In this document: piece by piece, positions 17,489-25,558 of the stretch | Layout: each line of letters starts with the position of its first letter | How positions within the stretch are numbered: position 1 is the first letter of the stretch | DNA from: JANYCO01 sp031416415 | Lineage (GTDB): Bacteria > Bacteroidota > Bacteroidia > Cytophagales > Cytophagaceae | Length of the DNA: 64,000 nt | Assembly: GCA_031416415.1 (NCBI GenBank) | Contig: JANOTP010000270.1 | Location: 1 to 64,000 of the forward strand | Direction of reading: 5' to 3' | Translations under genes and position numbers: made by a program | Notes under the pieces: model-generated | What the model was told of the DNA's origin: nothing | What the model saw: only the letters and a program-made list of their open reading frames with translations | Database searches by the model: none

Positions 17489-18409
17489 TTAATATTCTTC
17501 TTTTGCTAAAGAGTTATTTAGAAATTCATTGCTATACAATAGGCCAGTATTGAAATAAGCTTTTTTAATTTCGTTTTTTTCTTCCAACCAATTTAAATAG
17601 CTGATCCAACGATCTTCTTTCATGTTTCCCCAAGTATGTTGTGGAGTAAGAAAATATTCACAAGAAGCCACGATTGTTTCTCTCAGCAATGCTTTGTCGG
17701 GAAAAAATTCAGGTCCTCTTAAACAAAGAATTTCTGCTGACTTTTCAGGGTTTTCAGTTACTTCAATATAGGCTTTGTTCGTTATTTCGAAAAATTTTTG
17801 TACAAGGAAAGAATAATCGGCAAGGAACTCACGATGAGAAACTAGCAAGGTACATGGTCCGTAAGGTATGCCAGCCTCTTCAGGTTCGAAAAGATTTAAT
17901 TCTATGCCTTTTAATTTTGCTTCTACTACTTCTATATTTTTAAAAAGCCATACAAAATCTGCTTCACCCGCAAATAATACTTTATAGATATCAAGTTTTT
18001 CAGGAATAACGAATTGGCATGATCCGTCTGTCAATTGATTTATCAAAGGTTTTTCAAAAGGGAGTTCTAGAGCAGCATATCTTTTCCCTTTTAGCTTTTT
18101 GATAGAATCAATTTTCGATTTTTTTAAGGTAGCAAAAGCGCTTGGTGCACCCTGCAACATTGCGGCTACGGCTACAAGTTCTTTGTATCCATATTGATGG
18201 GAGCGGATTACCATTTCACTAGGAGCTATGGCAAAAGAAACGTGTTTCCTGAAAAGTTTTTCAATCGGAGCTACTTCGTAACGGTCTATTGCAGGAGAAA
18301 TCAATTCTACTTCAAGGCCTGCTTCTTTGTACCATCCGTTTAATAAGGCAAGGTATAGACCAGCATGAATAGCATTGGGTGTCCAATCGAGTGCAACTTT
18401 TATTTTCAT
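17489..18409 (-). CDS. ThiY/NMT1-like substrate-binding protein without signal peptide
   Basis: A 306-residue type II binding-protein fold of the NMT1/THI5-like family, which includes pyrimidine-precursor (HMP) binding proteins such as ThiY and the yeast HMP synthase Thi5. It opens directly with the first strand of the fold (KVALDWTPNAIHAGLYLA), the family signature, and has no signal peptide or lipobox, so it is apparently cytoplasmic. APSEMVIRSH and GIPYGPCTL correspond to ligand-pocket regions. I do not see the CCCFC motif of Thi5. It follows the TonB receptor by 29 bases and should share its TPP riboswitch, but no permease or ATPase gene is present. Roles to consider: a cytosolic HMP/thiamine-precursor handling protein, or a binding protein exported by an unrecognised route. 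Confidence 0.8.
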   Translation of the reverse strand: MKIKVALDWTPNAIHAGLYLALLNGWYKEAGLEVELISPAIDRYEVAPIEKLFRKHVSFAIAPSEMVIRSHQYGYKELVAVAAMLQGAPSAFATLKKSKIDSIKKLKGKRYAALELPFEKPLINQLTDGSCQFVIPEKLDIYKVLFAGEADFVWLFKNIEVVEAKLKGIELNLFEPEEAGIPYGPCTLLVSHREFLADYSFLVQKFFEITNKAYIEVTENPEKSAEILCLRGPEFFPDKALLRETIVASCEYFLTPQHTWGNMKEDRWISYLNWLEEKNEIKKAYFNTGLLYSNEFLNNSLAKEEY

Positions 18410-18438
18410 TACTTAAATATAAACAAAATTCTGTAGTA

Positions 18439-20838
18439 TTAGAATTTCATATTTAAAGTCACAAAGAAATTCCTAGTTGCAGAAGGAAAGTAAGATGGAT
18501 AAGCAACTCGAGAACTTATACCACCTGATCCTTGACTTATAAATTGATTAGGTGTTCCCGAAGTGAAATATTTTGCATTAGTAAAATTATTTAATTGAAA
18601 ACTTATACTATAGTCCCCGTTTTTAATGATCGAATTTAGGTTAATTCCTAGTCGAAGATCGGCGAAGAAAAACGAAGGCGTAGTTAGTGCTTCAAGATTA
18701 GTATTGTCTAAATACATTTTGCTTACATATTTCCCAATCACGTCTAATGTAAACCACGAAAGAGGTGTTAGGCGAATACCTTGGTTTATCGTTGCAGATG
18801 GTGTAAGTATAGGTGTTACATTTTTTACTGTAATGGATTCTGTTGTATAGGTGTTTGAACCAGTGCTATCGTATATAGCTAAATCTTGTGTATAGGTTTT
18901 GATTTGGTTATAACTAAATGCTGAAGTATTGGTAAGGGCAACTAATTTATTGATTTGCCACATCCAATCAAATTCAATTCCTCTACGAAAACTCTGTGGT
19001 ACATTTTTCCGGATAGAATAACCAAAATAATTTAATGCTCCTGTAGCAGCTATTTCATTTCTGAATTCCATCAAAAATATATTCGTAATAAGCTTTAATT
19101 TTTTTGAACGAATTTCATTTCCTGCTTCAAGGTTATATACAGTTTCTGGTGAAACGTCACTTTGTTTTATATTAAAATTTGCTCTATCATCTCCCATGTA
19201 GTCGATTCTGGTTGGCTCTCGGGTCGTTTTTCCTCCACTCAAGTAGAAGTTTGTTCTCTCTGTAATATGATAACGCACACCAACTTTAGGATTGAAAAAC
19301 ACCCAACTCATATTTTCTACGTTGAACGTATCGCGAAAAATTTCTTTGTCTTGTGCTTTATATTGGAAAGCAGCAGTGCGGATTTGAGCGTCGGCAAATA
19401 CCAATACTTTAGGTGATAAATCTAGTTGTATTTTTACGAAAGAACTTAATTCTTGTTTGTATCCTGTATTGAAATAGGCTTGGTGGTTAGAACCAATTCC
19501 TGCAGGAAGATTTTGGGCCCATTTTACTTCCATAGAGTGATCCGTTTTAAATAGGTTTCCATGAAGACCAACGTTAATTTTTATTTTTTTACCTGTATAA
19601 TTTAAAAAAGCCATAGCACCATAAAAAGACTGGTCCAGTTTGTAACTGGCAAGTACATCTGTGCTAGTTTTTGCAGAGTCTATATCGGGCATATTCAAAT
19701 AGGCATAACCATACGCTGGAAATAGCAAGTCGAAATAACCATCACCTTTTACAAAATAGCCAGAGCCAACAAAATTTAATTTTTTACTTAGTTCATAAGT
19801 ATATTGAAGTTGATGGAACGTTTGACGGAACTTGTCTTTATTCTCACTACCAAGAGGGTTGTAGGTTCTGTTGGTATCAAGAATAGATTTATCGGTTGCA
19901 AAATAGGCCAGTGTTGAATTGGCAACTCCTCCAAATGAATTAATCTTAAGTAATGATTTTTTGCCAAAATAAGCACCACTTACAAAATAACTGTTTATGT
20001 TGGCCGAAGAGTGGTCACGGTATCCATCAGTTCCCACATTTGACATTCGGCCATAAAAAGCGAATTTATTTTTGAGTAATCCTGTTTGAAATTCAGCCGC
20101 TAGTCTTCTTGATACAAAAGAACCATAACCAGATGAAAATCCAAACGATGGTTTTGTTGAAAGGTCAGTACTGATCATATTGACTGCTCCGCCAAATGAT
20201 GCAGCGCCGTTGGTAGAGGTTCCTACGCCTCTTTGTATTTGAATACTTTTAAGACTTGTGGCAATGTCTGCAAAGTTGTTAAAATAGTATCCTTGTGTTT
20301 CAGGGTCGTTTACCGGAATACCATTAATGGTCATGTTAATTCGGGTCATGTCGATTCCACGCAAACGGAAATAAGAATATCCGATTCCATTTCCAGTCTC
20401 TGAATAAGTGTTTACGGAAGGTGCATTATTAATTAAAGCAGGTATGTCATGTCCGAAATATTTTTCCTTAATTTCTTTTTGCGACATATTATATTGTGTC
20501 ACGGGAGTCTCACTGTTGGCGCGGATAGCGGTAACTACAATTTCTTCACTTACTTTTCCTCTATAGGCAAGAGGTATTGTAATAGTTACATCTGTGTTTA
20601 TTATTTCAACAGTCTGTTGTGAAGCTTCATAATCTAAAGCATTTACATTAATTGTATAGTTGCCAGCAGGAAGATCAAGAAATTCAAAATTTCCATTAGC
20701 GTCTGTAGTAGTGTTTTTGTTTGATTCGGCAAGCACTATAACAGCACCTTCTATAGGTTGATTATTTTTTGGATCAGTAATGGTTCCTTTTATAGAAAAA
20801 CCAACTAATTGAGTAAGGAGTAAAATGAACGTAAGCAT
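18439..20838 (-). CDS. TonB-dependent outer-membrane receptor under TPP riboswitch control
   Basis: A 799-residue TonB-dependent transporter. After a short signal peptide (about 1-15) comes a carboxypeptidase-regulatory-like beta-sandwich (about 17-95, KGTITDPKNNQPIEGA), a plug domain (about 105-230, with FRLRGIDMTRINMTINGIPV and a GAASFGGAVN motif), then a 22-strand-type barrel ending in an aromatic strand (FFVTLNMKF). The TPP riboswitch 121 bases upstream and the ThiY/NMT1-like gene downstream indicate uptake of thiamine or its pyrimidine precursor; such thiamine-regulated receptors (Omr1 type) are known in Bacteroidota. Expression should fall when thiamine pyrophosphate is plentiful. Confidence 0.9.
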   Translation of the reverse strand: MLTFILLLTQLVGFSIKGTITDPKNNQPIEGAVIVLAESNKNTTTDANGNFEFLDLPAGNYTINVNALDYEASQQTVEIINTDVTITIPLAYRGKVSEEIVVTAIRANSETPVTQYNMSQKEIKEKYFGHDIPALINNAPSVNTYSETGNGIGYSYFRLRGIDMTRINMTINGIPVNDPETQGYYFNNFADIATSLKSIQIQRGVGTSTNGAASFGGAVNMISTDLSTKPSFGFSSGYGSFVSRRLAAEFQTGLLKNKFAFYGRMSNVGTDGYRDHSSANINSYFVSGAYFGKKSLLKINSFGGVANSTLAYFATDKSILDTNRTYNPLGSENKDKFRQTFHQLQYTYELSKKLNFVGSGYFVKGDGYFDLLFPAYGYAYLNMPDIDSAKTSTDVLASYKLDQSFYGAMAFLNYTGKKIKINVGLHGNLFKTDHSMEVKWAQNLPAGIGSNHQAYFNTGYKQELSSFVKIQLDLSPKVLVFADAQIRTAAFQYKAQDKEIFRDTFNVENMSWVFFNPKVGVRYHITERTNFYLSGGKTTREPTRIDYMGDDRANFNIKQSDVSPETVYNLEAGNEIRSKKLKLITNIFLMEFRNEIAATGALNYFGYSIRKNVPQSFRRGIEFDWMWQINKLVALTNTSAFSYNQIKTYTQDLAIYDSTGSNTYTTESITVKNVTPILTPSATINQGIRLTPLSWFTLDVIGKYVSKMYLDNTNLEALTTPSFFFADLRLGINLNSIIKNGDYSISFQLNNFTNAKYFTSGTPNQFISQGSGGISSRVAYPSYFPSATRNFFVTLNMKF

Positions 20839-20958
20839 TGCCTAATGATTAAAGTAAAACACGCCCAATCAAGTTATTTGACTAGGGAATTATATCAATA
20901 GGTGAAACTTGAATATGCAATTAATTGCCATAATTAGAATTATGGTCTGCATTTTTAG

Positions 20959-21044
20959 ATCCTTTTCCCTTCGCAGCCATTACACTGATCAGGTTCAGAG
21001 GGTATATTCTCAGTCCTGGCAAAATGCCAGACACCCCTAAAGAT
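20959..21044 (-). promoter_or_regulatory. TPP riboswitch (THI element)
   Basis: Read on the minus strand, this carries the conserved core GGGGTG ... ACTGAGA ... ACCCT, then GAACCTGATC and GCGAAGGGAA. A P3-type hairpin CTGGC/GCCAG lies between the first two blocks, and a 7-bp closing P1 stem (ATCTTTA side with AAAGGAT side). It precedes the TonB receptor gene by 121 bases. A palindromic stretch downstream (around 20933-20944) may be part of the expression platform. In this family thiamine pyrophosphate binding normally shuts expression off. Confidence 0.95.
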
Positions 21045-21101
21045 TTTACAAAACTAATCAGAAATTGTTAATGTATGCTATAAAAATTTATTTTCCTTTG
21101 T

Positions 21102-21158
21102 AATCCATATAAAAGCAAAGAGCAGGATTTAGTCCTGCTCTTTGCTTTTATATGGATT
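21102..21158. terminator. Very long perfect hairpin, probable bidirectional terminator
   Basis: Two perfect 26-bp arms (starting AATCCATATAAAAGCAAAGA) flank a five-base loop. It lies just 3' of the minus-strand membrane protein gene ending at 21169 and upstream of the riboswitch leader. T-tracts are modest, but the length and symmetry make it a very stable transcript end. Confidence 0.7.
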
Positions 21159-21168
21159 TTAGGAGAAA

Positions 21169-21618
21169 TTAAGCAGCTTCATTTCTTTTTTCTACTTTAA
21201 ACAAATGTTTGGTGAAAGATGAAATATGAAATTCTACAATATCTCCAACATGGAATTTTTCAAAAGTTTCTTTGTCAACGATAAAGATGTTTCCATCCAT
21301 ATTAAACTGATATTTATTGTTTTCTTTCTCTTTTGCCGTTTTATTTGAAAGTACGCCCGTATATACTTTTTTCTCTTTTTTTAGTAAATCATGAAAATAG
21401 CTTCTGTTCGTGTAGAAAAATATGATAAGATTGACTATTGTGAAGATTACAACAATGCTTAATGAACTTATTCCTTTATTATCAGTTAAAATACTGTCTG
21501 AAATAAAGTACGCCGCAATTACTACAATGAAAAATATTATTAAATGGCTAATGAAATTCCCCTTTTTGAGGTTAATTAATTCTTTAATTTCTTCTTGATT
21601 TAGGCTTAGGTATTTCAT
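21169..21618 (-). CDS. Hypothetical two-helix membrane protein
   Basis: A 149-residue protein with two hydrophobic helices (about residues 24-42 and 53-69) and a C-terminal soluble domain of about 75 residues. That domain has a KVYTGVLSNK strand and a GNIFIVDKETFEKFHVGDIVEFHIS segment, a pattern like a small beta-barrel exposed on one side of the membrane. I recognise no named family. It is monocistronic, ending at the long hairpin 21102-21158. Confidence 0.7.
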   Translation of the reverse strand: MKYLSLNQEEIKELINLKKGNFISHLIIFFIVVIAAYFISDSILTDNKGISSLSIVVIFTIVNLIIFFYTNRSYFHDLLKKEKKVYTGVLSNKTAKEKENNKYQFNMDGNIFIVDKETFEKFHVGDIVEFHISSFTKHLFKVEKRNEAA

Positions 21619-21957
21619 GTCTCAAATGTGTATAATAAGAATAGTTATATTATTACTGCACTAAGTGCCATATTAAATATTCTTTCTGATAGTGTAAATT
21701 TTGTATATAGTTGTTACTTAAACAACTGAAAACAAAGATAGTGTATTTTATTGAAATATAAAATTTAACTTTAAAATGTACAATAGATTCTTATATATAA
21801 AACAAGTTTACAGTTAAAGTACAATTAAATGTTTTTTATGTTATTAAAATTAATCGTAACTATTTCAAATAATGGAGGATTTACCGAGTATTGAATAGTT
21901 TAGTGGTTTTGTATACGTATAAATACTATATAGGGTTAATCGTGTGAAAAAATAAAG
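21619..21957. other. AT-rich intergenic region
   Basis: About 340 bases between divergent start codons, very AT-rich. I see no gene, tRNA or strong hairpin; it presumably holds the promoters of both neighbours. Confidence 0.5.
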
Positions 21958-21965
21958 TAAATTTG
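21958..21965 (+). promoter_or_regulatory. Minus-7-like element abutting the small zinc protein gene
   Basis: TAAATTTG matches TAnnTTTG and ends only four bases before the ATG at 21970, so the transcript would be leaderless or nearly so. No clear TTG partner at the right distance, hence low confidence. Confidence 0.3.
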
Positions 21966-21969
21966 AATT

Positions 21970-22158
21970 ATGGCTACTTGTGGGTATTTATGCCCTTCCT
22001 GCGAAGGAAGGGGCTTTAGGGAAGATGGAACAGAATGTGACTGGTGTTCAGAAAAAAAGACTATTAAGAAAGTCGAATTGGAAGAATGGATAAAAATAGT
22101 TCATGAAGGTCCATGTTGCAGTGATAGTGAGGATAAGGATTGTGAAAATAAAGGTTAG
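21970..22158 (+). CDS. Small Cys-rich (zinc-ribbon-like) protein
   Basis: A 62-residue protein with CPSCEGRGFREDGTECDWC near the N-terminus, which matches one DnaJ-type CxxCxGxG zinc module plus a CxxC partner (YLCPSC ... CDWC), so it probably binds one Zn. The rest is a charged helix and a second Cys pair (PCCSDSEDKDC). It overlaps the end of the convergent rnhA gene by four bases. The ordered cysteine spacing argues that it is translated; function is unknown. Confidence 0.6.
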   Translation: MATCGYLCPSCEGRGFREDGTECDWCSEKKTIKKVELEEWIKIVHEGPCCSDSEDKDCENKG

Positions 22159-22613
22159 TTTCTCTCTTCGCTCTCGTATCCAAAATCTGTTTTTAATTCA
22201 TTACCCATTGCTGCTGCCACTGCCATTTTATCGCAACGTTCATTTTCAGCATGACCAGCATGACCTTTTAGCCAAACGAATTTTACTTTGTGTTTTTTGT
22301 ATATATATATAAACCTTCTCCATAGGTCCTCATTTTTTTTGTCTTTGAAATTTTTTTTCTCCCAATCCCAGAGCCAGCCTTTTTCTATCGAGTCTACTAC
22401 ATATTTCGAATCTGAATAGATAGTCACCTCTTTGCCTGACTCTTTGAGCGTTTCCATTCCGACAATAGCAGCCATCAATTCCATCCTATTGTTTGTAGTA
22501 CGACGAAATCCTTCGCTCATTTCTTTGCGGTGTTGCTTATAAGTAAGAACCACTCCGTAGCCTCCAGGACCAGGGTTACCGCGAGATGAACCGTCTGTAT
22601 AAATGTTGATCAT
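22155..22613 (-). CDS. rnhA: Ribonuclease HI
   Basis: A 152-residue RNase HI that removes RNA from RNA-DNA hybrids (R-loops, primers). The fold and catalytic carboxylates are visible: D in IYTDGSSRGNPGPGGYG, E in NNRMELMAAIVGME, D in IYSDSKYVVD, and the last in the C-terminal HAGHAENERCDKMA block. Length is standard for the bacterial HI type without the N-terminal hybrid-binding domain. It is preceded by an aminopeptidase gene on the same strand with a repeat-rich hairpin between them, so is probably transcribed separately. Confidence 0.95.
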   Translation of the reverse strand: MINIYTDGSSRGNPGPGGYGVVLTYKQHRKEMSEGFRRTTNNRMELMAAIVGMETLKESGKEVTIYSDSKYVVDSIEKGWLWDWEKKNFKDKKNEDLWRRFIYIYKKHKVKFVWLKGHAGHAENERCDKMAVAAAMGNELKTDFGYESEERN

Positions 22614-22618
22614 AATAA

Positions 22619-22682
22619 GTTTAAAGTATAAAGTTAAAAGTTTAAAGTCGAAAGTTTAAACTTTTAACCTTAAACTTTAAAC
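22619..22682. repeat. Intergenic inverted repeat of GTTTAAAGT-type units
   Basis: Perfect 14-bp arms GTTAAAAGTTTAAA / TTTAAACTTTTAAC around an 8-base loop, extended outward by imperfect GTTTAAAGTATAA / TTAAACTTTAAAC copies. It sits between the aminopeptidase stop and rnhA start. It may act as a terminator or be a dispersed short repeat. Confidence 0.6.
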
Positions 22683-22690
22683 CCTTATCT

Positions 22691-23722
22691 CTACATTGAG
22701 GGATATGTTTTTTTTAGGTAATTCATATAAGAAGGAAAATTCGAATTGAATTTTATTCGAAATTCTTCTTCAAAAATATTTTGTTGAGAACGGTACGTAA
22801 TGTAATCGTTGAAATAAGTATTATTTAAACGATTGAAAATTTTCTCGTAGCCTGATGTGTAATAGTTGTTTTCTTTAAGATAAAATATCAAATCGTTTTT
22901 GGCAGCATTGATTAGTTCTGTTTTTAGGCGTTGTTTTTTTTCTTCAGAATAAGTTGTGTCAAATTTTTTATACAGACTATCAAGTTTTTTAGACCATCCA
23001 AGAGTACGTTCAGAATATTCTTTATTAATGCGTAAACCTTTTTCATATTCTAAAAATTCTTTTGATTGTTCACCATATTTTTGCATCAGAAATTTTCTTG
23101 CTCCAAAATCTCCTACAAAACTCGCAAGATTTTCGTTGAAGTCCACATTGTTTTTTACATATAAAGTTCCATGTGTCAATTCGTGAATTATAAGATTGGC
23201 GAGGCTTCCCGATTTTCTTTTAAACATACTACTTAAAACAGGATCCTTTAACCAGCCTAGTGTAGACCATGCTGAAACTTCTCCAACGTCGGTATCATAT
23301 CCTTGTTTCTTATATATCTTTTCTTCTGCTAAAGCTTTTTCATAATTAAAATACCCTTTATAGGAAAATTTTCCAAGTAAAGGGAATTCCCATTCATACG
23401 CCTTCATTTCATAAGGAGGACAAGCTGTTACTACCCATAGTATAGGTTTTCCTTTTTGATCAAAAAATGTACTGTAGTTTTCATTTTCATTAATTCCCAA
23501 AGAATCAAAAGCGAATTTTTTTATTTCAGAAATGAGTATTAATTTCTGCTTTATGGAATCGGCTACTGTTGTATCATTTAGTACGTTGTCTACTTGTCTT
23601 GTATTCCAGACAATAGAAAGTTGTCCGTATGCTTGAGAAAGTCCATAGGAAACTAATTGATAATTCCAGATTACTAATAATAAAAAAACTGAAAGGGAAG
23701 TATAGAGTAGTTTCTTTTTCAT
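22691..23722 (-). CDS. PF10023-type zinc aminopeptidase
   Basis: A 343-residue predicted membrane-anchored metalloprotease of the Aminopep (PF10023) group. One N-terminal hydrophobic segment (about 5-22) anchors it or directs export. The zinc-binding motif is HELTH (in LIIHELTHGTLY), with a downstream Glu region NENLASFVGDFGA that supplies the third ligand, a gluzincin pattern. The preceding DVGEVSAWSTLGWLKDPV block is highly characteristic of this family. Substrate is unknown. The upstream 430 bases hold no other gene. Confidence 0.85.
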   Translation of the reverse strand: MKKKLLYTSLSVFLLLVIWNYQLVSYGLSQAYGQLSIVWNTRQVDNVLNDTTVADSIKQKLILISEIKKFAFDSLGINENENYSTFFDQKGKPILWVVTACPPYEMKAYEWEFPLLGKFSYKGYFNYEKALAEEKIYKKQGYDTDVGEVSAWSTLGWLKDPVLSSMFKRKSGSLANLIIHELTHGTLYVKNNVDFNENLASFVGDFGARKFLMQKYGEQSKEFLEYEKGLRINKEYSERTLGWSKKLDSLYKKFDTTYSEEKKQRLKTELINAAKNDLIFYLKENNYYTSGYEKIFNRLNNTYFNDYITYRSQQNIFEEEFRIKFNSNFPSYMNYLKKTYPSM

Positions 23723-24155
23723 GCATTAGTAAAGTTATAAGATTATAGCAAGATAGTACTAAGAAGTAAAAATCAGGTAGTGGGTAATTTGAAATTTTTG
23801 TTATATTTTAAAACTAAGTAGTACCAAACTTAAATCTTTACAATAGTAATAATAAGGGTTGGCAATATTTTTATTAAATTAAACTGTAACGAAGTATTAT
23901 TAACCCTGTCATACATTAGAAGGGAATTTTTAAAAGTATTTTTAGACAAGCGATTTTATACCTAATACTAAGGTTACTTAAAACAGATTTATTTCAACGA
24001 TCTGACTAAAAGCATTATCCAGAAATTAGTAATAAATATGCCAAATCTGTTAATAACTTTCAAGAAGATCAATATTATTATCTGAACAGATTCCCTTAAT
24101 TTAGAGTTAGTTAATAGTAATACTAAAATATTAACTAAAATTTTTAGTAAAAAAC
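23723..24155. other. AT-rich divergent intergenic region upstream of recA
   Basis: About 430 bases with several short A/T runs but no gene, tRNA or strong hairpin that I can support. It must hold the aminopeptidase promoter on the minus strand; the recA promoter starts at its right edge. Confidence 0.5.
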
Positions 24156-24186
24156 TTGCTAATTAATTTAGCATTTCATATCTTTG
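24156..24186 (+). promoter_or_regulatory. recA promoter of the Bacteroidota type
   Basis: TTG at 24156-24158 and TATCTTTG at 24179-24186 with a 20-base spacer fit the TTG-N17-23-TAnnTTTG consensus. The leader to the ATG at 24208 is short (about 15 bases). I saw no obvious LexA-type palindrome here. Confidence 0.7.
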
Positions 24187-24207
24187 CATTGTTACAACTT
24201 TACTATT

Positions 24208-25302
24208 ATGAGCAAAATCGAAAAACTAAAAGCACTACAACTTACACTAGATAAACTAGATAAGACCTACGGTAAAGGTACCGTTATGAAATTAAGCGAT
24301 GAAAAGGTTGACGATGTTCCAGCAATTTCTACTGGTTCTTTAGGACTTGACATGGCATTAGGTATTGGCGGTTTGCCAAGAGGTAGAGTTATAGAAATAT
24401 ACGGTCCTGAGTCTTCTGGTAAAACAACGCTTACATTACATTGTATTGCAGAAGCTCAGAAAGCTGGAGGAATTGCCGCATTCATTGATGCAGAACACGC
24501 TTTTGATAAATCCTATGCCGAAAAACTAGGTATTGATACAGAGAACCTTTTAATCTCCCAACCCGATAACGGGGAACAAGCCCTTGAAATAGCAGAACAC
24601 CTTATTCGTTCAGGAGCTATTGATATAATAGTAATTGACTCAGTAGCAGCATTGGTTCCTAAAGCTGAGATTGAAGGTGAAATGGGAGAAAGCAAAATGG
24701 GCTTACAAGCTCGTCTTATGTCACAAGCGTTAAGAAAACTCACTGGAGCTATTAGCAAATCAAGCTGTTGTTGTATTTTCATTAATCAATTAAGAGAGAA
24801 GATTGGTGTAATGTTCGGTAATCCTGAAACAACCACTGGTGGTAATGCTCTTAAATTTTATGCTTCTGTAAGATTGGACATTCGTAGAATAGGTCAAATT
24901 AAAGAAGGTGCTGACAATATAATAGGAAACCGTACCCGTGTAAAGGTTGTAAAAAATAAAGTGGCTCCACCATTCAAAACAGTAGAGTTTGATATTAATT
25001 ATGGACAAGGAATTTCTAAGATTGGTGAAATCATCGATTTGGGTGTAGAACTTGAAATTATTCAAAAATCTGGTTCTTGGTTCGCTTATGGTGGCACTAA
25101 GCTTGGTCAGGGTAGAGATTCTGTAAAGGAAATTCTAAACGATAACGAAGAGATGGCTAATGAAATAGAAGCAAAAATTAGAGCTAAGATTATGGGACTA
25201 AAACAGGCGTTAGATTCAAAGCCTGAAAGTAAAGAAATTAAATCTGAGGTCGAAGAACATGCACCTAAAACAAAAACAAAAGCACCTAAAGCAGAGGTGT
25301 AG
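24208..25302 (+). CDS. recA: Recombinase RecA
   Basis: RecA coats single-stranded DNA, performs strand exchange and triggers the SOS response. Walker A is GPESSGKTTL, preceded by the GLPRGRVIEIYG strand; Walker B is IIVIDSVAAL; the loop L2 region and NQLREKIGVMFGNPETTTGG are intact. I place the start at the ATG 24208 (MSKIEKLKAL), 24 bases inside the longest frame, because it fits the promoter and gives the normal N-terminus. The length (364 residues) includes a Lys/Glu-rich C-terminal tail. It is monocistronic with a strong terminator. Confidence 0.97.
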   Translation: MSKIEKLKALQLTLDKLDKTYGKGTVMKLSDEKVDDVPAISTGSLGLDMALGIGGLPRGRVIEIYGPESSGKTTLTLHCIAEAQKAGGIAAFIDAEHAFDKSYAEKLGIDTENLLISQPDNGEQALEIAEHLIRSGAIDIIVIDSVAALVPKAEIEGEMGESKMGLQARLMSQALRKLTGAISKSSCCCIFINQLREKIGVMFGNPETTTGGNALKFYASVRLDIRRIGQIKEGADNIIGNRTRVKVVKNKVAPPFKTVEFDINYGQGISKIGEIIDLGVELEIIQKSGSWFAYGGTKLGQGRDSVKEILNDNEEMANEIEAKIRAKIMGLKQALDSKPESKEIKSEVEEHAPKTKTKAPKAEV

Positions 25303-25333
25303 TAAAAACACTTAATACCCAATAGATTGTAGC

Positions 25334-25373
25334 AATACTGGTCAGTAAGTATATTCTGACCAGTATTTTTTTT
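25334..25373 (+). terminator. Rho-independent terminator after recA
   Basis: AATACTGGTCAG / CTGACCAGTATT arms with a 10-base loop followed by a run of T residues, 30 bases after the recA stop. Confidence 0.88.
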
Positions 25374-25558
25374 GACAGTATTAGGAATGATATTTATTTT
25401 TAAAATGTTGATTTTATTTTTTATTATTCCTCAACTTTTTTAATTACTACGTCGTATAAATCATTACCCCAATCCGAAAAGGCTATAGTTATCATAGTCT
25501 TAACAACTATTTATTTTATTGATTTGATTGTATTAGAATAGTACCTAAATAAATTGCC

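Noticed and set aside
17489..18409. Thi5-type HMP synthase
   Set aside because: The family fold fits, but the CCCFC motif of Thi5 is not seen, so I left it as a ThiY/NMT1-like protein.
24156..24207. LexA-type SOS box upstream of recA
   Set aside because: I found no convincing palindrome of known LexA type in the leader, only the TTG/TATCTTTG promoter.
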